Shown here: positions 1 through 6,797 of the stretch, piece after piece | Numbering within the stretch: the stretch's first letter is position 1 | Layout: each line of letters opens with the position of its first letter | Assembly (NCBI GenBank): GCA_964480445.1 | Contig: CAYZPB010000027.1 | Span: 1 to 12,941, forward strand | DNA from: CAYZPB01 sp964480445 | GTDB taxonomy: Bacteria > Bacillota > Bacilli > Tepidibacillales > Tepidibacillaceae | Length of the DNA: 12,941 nucleotides | Direction of reading: 5' to 3' | Position numbers and translations under genes: made by a program | The notes under the pieces: generated by a model | The model's input: the letters and a program-made list of their open reading frames with translations, nothing else | Databases searched by the model: none | What the model was told of the DNA's origin: nothing

Positions 1-44
1 ATCAGAATACACATAACTAACAAAGAGATTAATTTCTTTTTCAT
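1..44 (-). CDS. N-terminus of an exported or membrane protein, cut by the window edge
   Basis: Only the first 14 codons or so are inside the window. The ATG at 44-42 is preceded by GGGAGGA at 54-48, a strong SD with a slightly short spacer. The peptide starts M-K-K-K-L-I-S-L-L-V-M-C-I-L: three lysines followed by a hydrophobic stretch. That is the beginning of a signal peptide or signal anchor. A cysteine at residue 12 is not in a good lipobox (no small residue before it), so I do not call a lipoprotein. The gene follows smpB in the same direction, 74 bases away, and a possible promoter lies between them. The function cannot be known from this fragment. Confidence 0.6.
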   Translation of the reverse strand, partial: MKKKLISLLVMCIL

Positions 45-68
45 GTGTCCTCCCTACTTCTTAAAATA

Positions 69-97
69 GATAAAAGAATCTTGTAATATTTTGTCAA
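69..97 (-). promoter_or_regulatory. possible promoter for the left-edge gene
   Basis: On the minus strand there is a perfect -35 hexamer TTGACA (97-92) followed after 17 bases by TTTATC (74-69), a weak -10. The surroundings are AT-rich and the element sits between smpB and the next start codon. The poor -10 keeps confidence low. Confidence 0.35.
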
Positions 98-118
98 ATT
101 CCAGTAGGCTATTCTCTT

Positions 119-586
119 TTATTCCTTCTGTTTCTCACGCAAGGCCCGGGAAATCTCACGGTCCGCATCGCGCTTCGCCACAGTTGCTCGCTTGTCGTAA
201 AGTTTCTTTCCTTTCGCAAGTGCTATTTCTACCTTCGCCATCCCATCCTTGAGATAAATTTTGGTCGGCACTAGAGCGTAGCCCTTCTCCTTAGTTAGCC
301 CAATTAGTTTGTCAATTTCATACTTATGTAGCAATAGCTTGCGCGCTCGTGTCGGCTCATGATTGAAACGATTCCCCTGTTCAAAAGGACTAATATGCAT
401 GTTATGCAAGTAGCCCTCTCCCTGCCGAATCTGCGCAAAACTATCTCTTAAATTGACCTTGCCAGCACGAATTGATTTTATCTCTGTACCTGTCAGCACA
501 AGTCCTGCCTCATAAGTCTCCTCAATGAAATAATCATGATAGGCTTTCCTATTTCTAGCTACTACCTTAATTCCTTTCTCACTCAT
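119..586 (-). CDS. smpB: SsrA (tmRNA)-binding protein SmpB
   Basis: SmpB binds tmRNA and brings it to stalled ribosomes for trans-translation, in the cytoplasm. The 155-residue product is the normal family length. Typical SmpB segments are present: an N-terminal block around residues 11-40 (RNRKAYHDYFIEET, then TGTEIKSIR), a central HNMHISPFEQGN motif near 62-73, NHEPTRARKLLLHK near 75-88, and GKKLYDKRA near 126-134. It ends in a charged tail (KRDADREISRALRE) of the kind that occupies the empty mRNA channel. The ATG at 586-584 overlaps the rnr stop codon (ATGA), and an AAGGG SD lies inside the last rnr codons, so translation is probably coupled to rnr. The rnr-smpB pairing is common in Bacillota. 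tmRNA (ssrA), often the next gene, is not found in the 118 bases to the left. Confidence 0.97.
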   Translation of the reverse strand: MSEKGIKVVARNRKAYHDYFIEETYEAGLVLTGTEIKSIRAGKVNLRDSFAQIRQGEGYLHNMHISPFEQGNRFNHEPTRARKLLLHKYEIDKLIGLTKEKGYALVPTKIYLKDGMAKVEIALAKGKKLYDKRATVAKRDADREISRALREKQKE

Positions 587-2754
587 CTATTATTGCCCTT
601 TCCTTTTTTCGTATTCTTTTGGTCAGTGACCAACTCGAAATCAATCTTATAATCATCAATGTTCACTTTAACTACGCGAACATTAACGATATCCCCGATG
701 CGATAGACCTTTGCTGTGCGCTCACCAACCAGAGCGTGTAGCTTATCATTATAACGATAATAGTCATCTGTCAAATAACTAACATGCACCAAGCCTTCAA
801 CCAGATTCTCAAGCTCGACAAACATTCCAAAGGAGGTAACGCTACTGATAATGCCTTCAAACTCCTCGCCAATTTTATCAAGCATATATTCGGCTTTCTT
901 AAGGTCATCCGTCTCACGTTCTGCATCAATCGCAATTCGTTCGCGCTCAGAGGCATGTTCCGCAACTTCCGGCAGGGTCTCTTGCAAAAACTTTATCCGC
1001 CCACCTGTTAACCGCCCCTTATCCAGCAACTCACCAATAATCCGATGAATCTGCAAATCTGGGTAGCGGCGAATTGGCGATGTAAAGTGTGAATAATATT
1101 TTGTCGATAAACCAAAATGTCCTAGCGGCTCGTGGTAATAGCGCGCCTGCTTCATCGAGCGAAGCAAAATCGTACTAATAATCGTTTCTTCCGGTGTTCC
1201 CACAATCCTTTTCAGTATTTGCTGTAATACTCGTGGATGAGTATCGGTCGTTAGACCTTTAGCGCGATAGCCTAAGGTGCTCAGAAACTCAGCAAATGCC
1301 ATCAGCTTGTCTGGGTCCGGATCCTCATGCACTCGATAGAGAAAAGGAATCTGTAGTCCGTAATAATGCTGAGCAACTGTCTCATTAGCCACCAGCATAA
1401 ACTCCTCGATTATCTGCTCAGCAATCGAACGTTCAACACGCAGGATATCCGTCGGTTTCCCAACCTCATCAACAATTATTTTAATCTCATCGAAATCAAA
1501 ATCAAGCGCTCCGCGTTCAATTCTTTTGCCACGCAGCTTAAGTGCTAAATCTTGCATTAATTCTAGCCGCTCAACATAACCTTCATATTCAGCACTTGCC
1601 TCGGCATCCTGATCAACAAGGATCTTTCGTACATTTTCATAAGTCATTCGTTTGTGGCTTCTAATTACACTTTTAAAAATTTTATGCGAGCTAACCGTCC
1701 CATCCTCAGTAAAATCCATTAAACAAGTAATTGTTAAACGATCCTCACCTGGGTGAAGCGAGCAAATACCATTGGATAAACGAGGTGGCAACATTGGTAT
1801 TACGCGATCAACAAGGTAGACGCTTGCTCCGCGTTCATAAGCCTCGAGATCAAGCTCCGATTTTTCTTTAACATAATGTGCCACGTCAGCAATATGCACG
1901 CCCAACTGATAGCCATCTCCTATTCGTTCAATCGAGATTGCATCATCTAGATCCTTTGCATCAGCACCATCAATTGTAAAAATCACCTTTTCACGCAAAT
2001 CCTGGCGCTTGGCTAGTTCTGTAGCACTGATCGAATCGGGTAAGGCGTTAGCTTCATTTAACACCTTAGTGCTAAACTCTTCCGGCAAAGCGTATTTGCG
2101 AATAATTGATAAGATATCAACACCCGGATCATTGCGGTGACCCAACACCTCAATAACCTCGCCCTCACAGTTCTTGCGGGCATCTCCATACTTATTAATC
2201 CTTACGACCACTTTACTGCCCTCAACCGCGCCCTTCATCTGACCACGCGGGATAAAAATATCGCGGGAAATTCTTTTGTCATCTGGTATAACAAAGCCAT
2301 ACTGCTCGTCACCATCATACCGGCCAACAATCTCGATATTGGCGCGCGTCAAGATGCGGATTATAACACCTTCAGGACGAGCATCTGTTTTTTTACTATT
2401 AAGACGCACCAACACGTGGTCCCCGTTCATTGCACCGTTCATGTCCTTCTCAGCTATATAAACGTCTACCTCATTCTTATCATCAGGTATTAGAAAACCG
2501 AAGCCCTTCGCATGCCCTTGCAGTCGTCCGCGCAGCAAATTCATCCGCTCCGGCAAACCATAATTATTGGTTCTAGTCCGTACAATCTCACCGCTTTTTT
2601 CTAAATTGTTTAACAACTTCACGAAACTTTTAAATTGAGCTGTACCTTCGATTGCGAAAACTTCCTCCAGCTCTTTAATGTTAAGTGGCTTATAACTCTT
2701 GTTGCGCATATATTCTAGTATCTGTTCTTTTGTAAGTTCTTTCGCCGCACTCAT
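583..2754 (-). CDS. rnr: Ribonuclease R (3'-5' exoribonuclease, RNB family)
   Basis: RNase R degrades structured RNA 3' to 5' and helps remove defective mRNA released by trans-translation, which fits its coupling to smpB. With the start chosen here the product is 723 residues. Visible in order are an N-terminal winged-helix-like region (about 1-65), two cold-shock-type OB segments (about 70-135 and 140-205, with GFGFLIPDD and YGFVIPDD), the RNB catalytic domain (about 250-585) and an S1 domain (about 632-708, starting EFEGIISSVTSFGMFVE). The RNB active-site motif DGADAKDLDDA is at about 262-272 with its metal-binding aspartates, and HFTSPIRRYPDL is near 556-567. The tail after S1 is short and basic. 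Start: the first ATG (2763) lies directly against AAAAGGA with no spacer. The ATG at 2754 has that same SD nine bases upstream and is preferred. Confidence 0.96.
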   Translation of the reverse strand: MSAAKELTKEQILEYMRNKSYKPLNIKELEEVFAIEGTAQFKSFVKLLNNLEKSGEIVRTRTNNYGLPERMNLLRGRLQGHAKGFGFLIPDDKNEVDVYIAEKDMNGAMNGDHVLVRLNSKKTDARPEGVIIRILTRANIEIVGRYDGDEQYGFVIPDDKRISRDIFIPRGQMKGAVEGSKVVVRINKYGDARKNCEGEVIEVLGHRNDPGVDILSIIRKYALPEEFSTKVLNEANALPDSISATELAKRQDLREKVIFTIDGADAKDLDDAISIERIGDGYQLGVHIADVAHYVKEKSELDLEAYERGASVYLVDRVIPMLPPRLSNGICSLHPGEDRLTITCLMDFTEDGTVSSHKIFKSVIRSHKRMTYENVRKILVDQDAEASAEYEGYVERLELMQDLALKLRGKRIERGALDFDFDEIKIIVDEVGKPTDILRVERSIAEQIIEEFMLVANETVAQHYYGLQIPFLYRVHEDPDPDKLMAFAEFLSTLGYRAKGLTTDTHPRVLQQILKRIVGTPEETIISTILLRSMKQARYYHEPLGHFGLSTKYYSHFTSPIRRYPDLQIHRIIGELLDKGRLTGGRIKFLQETLPEVAEHASERERIAIDAERETDDLKKAEYMLDKIGEEFEGIISSVTSFGMFVELENLVEGLVHVSYLTDDYYRYNDKLHALVGERTAKVYRIGDIVNVRVVKVNIDDYKIDFELVTDQKNTKKGKGNNR

Positions 2755-2846
2755 GTCTATCATTCCTTTTCGATCTTTTATTTGTCACATCCCTGACTAC
2801 TTCTTTTTCACGCACATTGTCCTATATTTTGCCGTTCTATACTTTA

Positions 2847-2855
2847 ATAATAACA
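2847..2855 (-). promoter_or_regulatory. possible extended -10 promoter for rnr-smpB
   Basis: On the minus strand TGT-TATTAT resembles an extended -10 element (TGn plus five of six bases of TATAAT). It lies just after the secG terminator and about 95 bases before the rnr start. I see no convincing -35 at the right distance, and that position falls in the terminator hairpin. It is listed because rnr-smpB would otherwise depend on read-through of the terminator. Confidence 0.25.
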
Positions 2856-2856
2856 C

Positions 2857-2884
2857 AAAAAACAGTAAGCTCTCTTACTGTTTT
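2857..2884 (-). terminator. Rho-independent terminator after secG
   Basis: A perfect 11-bp inverted repeat, AAAACAGTAAG / CTTACTGTTTT with a 4-base loop (arms 2859-2869 and 2874-2884), is followed on the minus strand by a run of six T (2862-2857, partly within the arm). It lies 64 bases beyond the secG stop codon and before rnr. On the plus strand it is followed by TTTTATTTC, so it could also work in that direction, although no plus-strand gene ends here. Confidence 0.75.
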
Positions 2885-2947
2885 ATTTCTTTAGTTTATA
2901 TTCATTAAATTATCTTACTTCGCAATGCTAGCTAAACTCGCGCTAGT

Positions 2948-3181
2948 TTACAAGGCTAAAAAAGCTACAAGAACAGATAACACAATAAAAGTAACTGCCA
3001 AAACAATAGTCAGCTTTTCAAGTATAGCATCCAATCCTCGTGCTTTTTGCTTACCAAAAAGCTGTTCAGCGCCACCACCAATACTACCGGATAGACCAGC
3101 ACTTTTTCCTGATTGCAATAATACAACCGCTATCAATCCGATTGAAACTAATATCAACATAACCGTAAAGAAAATTTTCAC
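2948..3181 (-). CDS. secG: Protein-export membrane protein SecG
   Basis: SecG is the small auxiliary subunit of the SecYEG translocon in the cytoplasmic membrane. The 77-residue product has the classic layout: a first transmembrane helix at about 3-22, the conserved LLQSGKSAGLSGSIGGGAEQ loop region (about 22-41, glycine-rich and cytoplasmic), a short basic stretch with GKQKARG, and a second transmembrane helix at about 54-75. The start codon is GTG (3181-3179), preceded by GGGAGGTG with a 7-base spacer. The only nearby internal ATG (residue 8) has no SD and would remove half of the first helix. The gene has its own promoter upstream and a hairpin terminator downstream, so it is probably transcribed alone. 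eno/secG/rnr/smpB clusters are known in Bacillota; here acnA and a lipoprotein gene separate eno from secG. Confidence 0.95.
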   Translation of the reverse strand: MKIFFTVMLILVSIGLIAVVLLQSGKSAGLSGSIGGGAEQLFGKQKARGLDAILEKLTIVLAVTFIVLSVLVAFLAL

Positions 3182-3376
3182 AGTATAGCACCTCCCATTT
3201 GGGTCAACATAAGTAATTTATCACAGATAAAAATAAAGTTCAAGTAATAAATATGTTATTCATCGTATAAATTTTATTTATTATCGTGCGGTAAATATCA
3301 TCAAGAGCAGGGTCAGTAATATTCTTCAGGTAATTATGAATCATATCTTTACTGATATTAAGCTCCGCGAACCTGC
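3182..3376. other. intergenic region between the lipoprotein gene and secG
   Basis: AT-rich stretch holding the secG promoter. It also holds a short minus-strand open frame, 3344-3240 (34 codons from ATG, beginning M-I-H-N-Y-L and ending F-I-T). That frame stays open back to about 3388, overlapping the end of the lipoprotein gene in another frame. The ATG has only a weak AAAGA just upstream. The frame's stop overlaps the secG -35 box. It may be a gene remnant or chance. No terminator hairpin with a T-run was seen after the lipoprotein gene. Confidence 0.3.
3215..3243 (-). promoter_or_regulatory. secG promoter
   Basis: Minus-strand TTGAAC (3243-3238), a 17-base spacer, and TAAATT (3220-3215) preceded by TGA, which makes an extended -10. 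The expected transcription start near 3208 gives a leader of about 27 bases with the GGGAGGTG site. Spacing is ideal and each hexamer matches the consensus at four positions. Confidence 0.6.
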
Positions 3377-4030
3377 TTACTGCTTACTAAATAACTCTCT
3401 TGTCCATTCTTCGTCTTTCCAGACCTCTGGATTATCAAGTTGCTCGCCCTCACCACGAACCAGGAAGTCATACGAATCTTTACTAGCATTGTACCAATCT
3501 GCAATTACAAGTTTATCATTAGAGCTGTCAACGATAAACTCGAAAACTTCACCAGTTTCGCCGATACTCTTTACTATCGCAATAGGCAATTTTAGATAAA
3601 TATAATTCTTGCCAGCGTCTGTAATATGCTGAGCCTCAAAAATACTGACTTTCACATCTGTTACAGTATTCTTTTTACCATAGGTAGTGTATTGATCCTG
3701 TATCTGTTTATCCAAATATTGTTTAAGGTTAGCATTTTCAATAAATAAGTCTAAGTCTATTGGTTCACCATTCCAAATTGCCCGGTGATAGTCATTCAAT
3801 GCTTTTTCACACATTTTAAAAGCAGTCCCGACATCCAAATATGATAGCCCATCTTCCCAGTGTAGCAAATACTCCAGCGTTTCTTCATTTTGTCCCCCGT
3901 TCACTTCGTTGCCACCGTTTGCTTCATTACTACCTGGTTCCTTGCCAGCATCTCCACTGTTACACCCAACAACCATGAAGCCTATTAGGATAAACACTAA
4001 TAGTAAAACAATCATTTTTCTTGTACTCAT
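3377..4030 (-). CDS. putative lipoprotein of unknown function
   Basis: The 217-residue product has a textbook lipoprotein signal peptide: basic start (M-S-T-R-K), hydrophobic core at 6-19, and lipobox V-V-G-C with the acylated cysteine at residue 23. It should be anchored to the outer face of the cytoplasmic membrane. A low-complexity Gly/Asn/Glu linker follows (about 24-48, with repeated N-E-x-N-G-G). The folded part (about 50-217) begins with a helical, acidic and aromatic region and continues with probable beta strands near 115-180 ending in IADWY. This order faintly resembles NTF2-like lipoprotein domains, but that is inference. I do not recognise the family. Start: a longer frame opens at 4138 but runs into acnA and would bury the signal peptide, so the ATG at 4030 is chosen. 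Its SD position is a run of nine G (4046-4038), 7 bases from the ATG. It lies 40 bases after acnA and is probably co-transcribed. Confidence 0.85.
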   Translation of the reverse strand: MSTRKMIVLLLVFILIGFMVVGCNSGDAGKEPGSNEANGGNEVNGGQNEETLEYLLHWEDGLSYLDVGTAFKMCEKALNDYHRAIWNGEPIDLDLFIENANLKQYLDKQIQDQYTTYGKKNTVTDVKVSIFEAQHITDAGKNYIYLKLPIAIVKSIGETGEVFEFIVDSSNDKLVIADWYNASKDSYDFLVRGEGEQLDNPEVWKDEEWTRELFSKQ

Positions 4031-4037
4031 TATTACA

Positions 4038-4046
4038 CCCCCCCCC
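4038..4046 (-). repeat. G9 homopolymer tract at the lipoprotein ribosome-binding site
   Basis: The minus strand reads nine consecutive G followed by TGTAATA and the ATG at 4030. The tract takes the place of the SD. Homopolymer tracts of this length are prone to slipped-strand changes, and a change here would alter SD strength or spacing, not the reading frame. The tract is seen directly; any switching role is inference. Confidence 0.6.
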
Positions 4047-4070
4047 AAGTTTTTTCCTGGCACGCTTAAT

Positions 4071-6785
4071 TCACTTAAGTAATTCACGCAGAACCGTCTG
4101 TAAAATACCACCATTACGGTAGTACTCAATATCAACAATACTATCTAAGCGAAGAATCGTGGGCAGCTCAACTGCTGTTCCATCAGCTTTCCGCAGCTCA
4201 ACAATAATCATCTGCTTTGGTTTTAGTTCTTGACCAAGTCCTTTAATCGTTACAGATTCGTCCCCAGTTAACCCTAAATCATCCCAGCTAATCTCATCGG
4301 CTAACTCCAATGGCAAAATTCCCATCCCAACAAGGTTGCTTCGGTGAATGCGTTCGAAACTCTGAGCAATTACCACACTCACACCAAGTAAGCGCGGACC
4401 CTTAGCAGCCCAGTCACGCGAGCTACCTGTCCCATATTCCTTGCCAGCTAGTATTACAAGTGGAGTCTCAGTTTCCTGATAGCGCATTGCTGCATCATAA
4501 ATCGACATCACTTCACCGGTCGGCTGATATTTGGTCATCCCGCCAATAAGTTCCGGCACCAGTCGATTGCGAATTCTAATATTTGCAAAAGTCCCTCGCA
4601 TCATCACTTGATGATTACCGCGTCGCGAACCATAGGAATTAAACTCAGTTTCATTAACGCCTTGTTCCAACAAGTAGCGACCTGCAGGGCTAGCTTTCGC
4701 AATATTACCTGCGGGCGAAATATGATCAGTTGTCACCGAATCGCCTAGCCATGCCAGTATTCGAGCCTCCTCTATATTTGCAACAGCTTGCTGCTTATCA
4801 GCTTGCTGGTCAGTCGATGTTTCAATTAATTCGTCAAAATACGGCGGATTCTGAATATAGGTTGAGTGCTGATCCCATTGGTACAGTTCTCCCTTAGTAA
4901 CTGCGATCTCATTCCACAATTGATTAACCTTGTAGATATCCTGATACTCGTCCGCAAAAATCTGTCTGTTAACTGCGTGCTCTTGCAGCTCTTTAAGCTC
5001 AGCATCGGTTGGCCATAGATCGCTCATAAACACTGGTTCACCCTCAGCAGTAAAAGCGATTACCTCTGTCGTTAAATCAATATCAATCCGCCCAGCCAGG
5101 GCAAATAAAACAACAAGCGGTGGTGATGCCAAGTAATTAGCCTTCACCAACGGATGAACTCGTCCCTCGAAGTTTCGGTTGCCAGAAAGTACGGAGACAG
5201 CTGTTAAATCTTGATCTTGAATTTTCTTGGTGACCACAGCTTCAAGCGGTCCACTATTACCGATGCAGGTTGCACAACCATAGCCAGCTAAGCGAAAACC
5301 AAGCTCTTCCAGTGGCTCCAGCAGCTGCGCATTCTCTAAATATCTCGTAACTACACGCGAACCAGGGGTTAGCGAGCTCTTCACATATGACGGTAACTTT
5401 AAGCCAAGTTTAAGCGCCTTTTTAGCCACTAAGCCAGCGGCTAACATCACGCTCGGATTAGAGGTGTTGGTGCAACTTGTAAGCGCTGCAATCACCACAG
5501 AACCATCACCCAACTGCTCTTCTTCGGTGAAAACCGAATCGAGCGCCGTCAAGCAGTCTTTCTCTTCATCCCTGCTCGAGAGCTCCGCTCTAGTCTCGTT
5601 CCAAGCTCTCTTTACTTCGGAAAGTTGCATCCGATCTTGCGGCCGTTTCGGCCCAGCAATGCTGGCTTCTACAGAAGCCAAGTCGAATTCTAACTTAGTC
5701 GAATATTGAATTACATTCTCTTCGCCTGTAGCATATAAACCCTGTGCTTTATAATATTTTTCAACCAACTGGATAAGATGCTGCTCACGTCCAGTAAGTT
5801 CTAAGTAATCTAAGGTAATCTGGTCGACTGGGAAGTAGCCCATTGTCGCACCATATTCTGGCGCCATATTGGCAACTGTCGCGCGGTCCTCTAATGTAAG
5901 TGCCTTAATACCCTCACCGTAAAACTCAACAATTTTGCCAACAACATTCTCCTTACGCAGTAGCTCTACTATTGTTAAGGCAAGGTCCGTAGCCGTAACG
6001 CCTTCCGCTAGCTTACCCGTTAACTTGCAACCAACAACCTCTGGCGCAACAAAATAAAGCGGCTGCCCTAGCATACCGGCTTCAGCTTCAATACCACCAA
6101 CACCCCAGCCAAGAACGCCAAGGCCATTAATCATTGTCGTATGCGAGTCCGTGCCAACTAAACTATCTGGATAAATCAGCTGCTCGCTTCCGTCAGGACT
6201 CTTACTGCGAATTACAACATCGGCTAAGTACTCTAAATTGACCTGATGAATAATACCTGTCGCTGGTGGAATCACACGAAAATTGCTAAAAGATTCCTGC
6301 GCCCAGCGCAAAAACTGGTAGCGCTCCTGATTGCGCGCAAATTCCCGCTCTAAATTATAGTCTAGTGCGTTTTCTGACTCTGCATTATCAACCATTAAGG
6401 AGTGATCGATTACCAAATCAACCGGAATTATCGGATTGATTAAGGCTGGATCACCGCCGAGTTTTACCATCGCCTCGCGCATCGCTGCTAAATCAACTAC
6501 AGCCGGTACGCCAGTAAAGTCCTGCAAAATGATACGCGCTGGCACAAAGGGGACCTCTGCATCCCTCACGTCATGCGAGCCCCAGTTTAACAACTGATCC
6601 AGATGTGCTTCCGTGATTGCCTTTCCATCATAATTACGAATCGCCGCTTCAAGCAAGATTCTGATCGAAATTGGCAGTCTGCTGATATCGCTCCCCATAG
6701 CCTTAGCAAAATTGGTTAGCGAATAGTAGCTATATTCTTCTTTCTCAATTTGTAAACTTTCCCGAGCAGTTAACCTTTCCTTCAT
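4071..6785 (-). CDS. acnA: Aconitate hydratase (aconitase A)
   Basis: Aconitase interconverts citrate and isocitrate in the TCA cycle using a [4Fe-4S] cluster; in bacilli it is also an RNA-binding regulator when the cluster is lost. The 904-residue length is right for the AcnA/IRP class, and the domain order of AcnA (not AcnB) is kept. Visible motifs are QDFTGVPA at 88-95, DHS at 127-129, GTDSHTTMINGLG at 211-223, cluster ligand Cys438 in SCTNTSNPS, Cys504 and Cys507 in GCATCIGNSGPL, GDSVTTDHISPAG at 681-693 in the swivel domain, and YGTGSSRDWAAKG at 784-796. All ligands and active-site blocks look intact. The ATG at 6785 has AAAGGAAG upstream, which overlaps the eno stop region. The gene begins 12 bases after eno with no terminator between them, so it is probably expressed with the glycolytic genes, an uncommon arrangement. 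Confidence 0.97.
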   Translation of the reverse strand: MKERLTARESLQIEKEEYSYYSLTNFAKAMGSDISRLPISIRILLEAAIRNYDGKAITEAHLDQLLNWGSHDVRDAEVPFVPARIILQDFTGVPAVVDLAAMREAMVKLGGDPALINPIIPVDLVIDHSLMVDNAESENALDYNLEREFARNQERYQFLRWAQESFSNFRVIPPATGIIHQVNLEYLADVVIRSKSPDGSEQLIYPDSLVGTDSHTTMINGLGVLGWGVGGIEAEAGMLGQPLYFVAPEVVGCKLTGKLAEGVTATDLALTIVELLRKENVVGKIVEFYGEGIKALTLEDRATVANMAPEYGATMGYFPVDQITLDYLELTGREQHLIQLVEKYYKAQGLYATGEENVIQYSTKLEFDLASVEASIAGPKRPQDRMQLSEVKRAWNETRAELSSRDEEKDCLTALDSVFTEEEQLGDGSVVIAALTSCTNTSNPSVMLAAGLVAKKALKLGLKLPSYVKSSLTPGSRVVTRYLENAQLLEPLEELGFRLAGYGCATCIGNSGPLEAVVTKKIQDQDLTAVSVLSGNRNFEGRVHPLVKANYLASPPLVVLFALAGRIDIDLTTEVIAFTAEGEPVFMSDLWPTDAELKELQEHAVNRQIFADEYQDIYKVNQLWNEIAVTKGELYQWDQHSTYIQNPPYFDELIETSTDQQADKQQAVANIEEARILAWLGDSVTTDHISPAGNIAKASPAGRYLLEQGVNETEFNSYGSRRGNHQVMMRGTFANIRIRNRLVPELIGGMTKYQPTGEVMSIYDAAMRYQETETPLVILAGKEYGTGSSRDWAAKGPRLLGVSVVIAQSFERIHRSNLVGMGILPLELADEISWDDLGLTGDESVTIKGLGQELKPKQMIIVELRKADGTAVELPTILRLDSIVDIEYYRNGGILQTVLRELLK

Positions 6786-6797
6786 TTACATCTTCCT

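Noticed and set aside
2137..2493. 118-codon plus-strand open frame inside rnr
   Set aside because: It lies wholly opposite a well-conserved RNase R coding region, has no SD and no recognisable domain; it is a shadow frame.
2755..2763. RNase R start at the first ATG (2763)
   Set aside because: AAAAGGA abuts this ATG directly; the ATG at 2754 has the correct spacing.
2933..2950. Inverted repeat TAAACT-CGCGCT-AGTTTA at the secG stop codon
   Set aside because: Short AT-rich stem without a following T-run; the hairpin at 2859-2884 is the far better terminator.
4031..4138. Longer start for the lipoprotein gene at 4138, overlapping acnA
   Set aside because: It would place 36 residues before the signal peptide and overlap the aconitase C-terminus; the ATG at 4030 begins a canonical lipoprotein signal.
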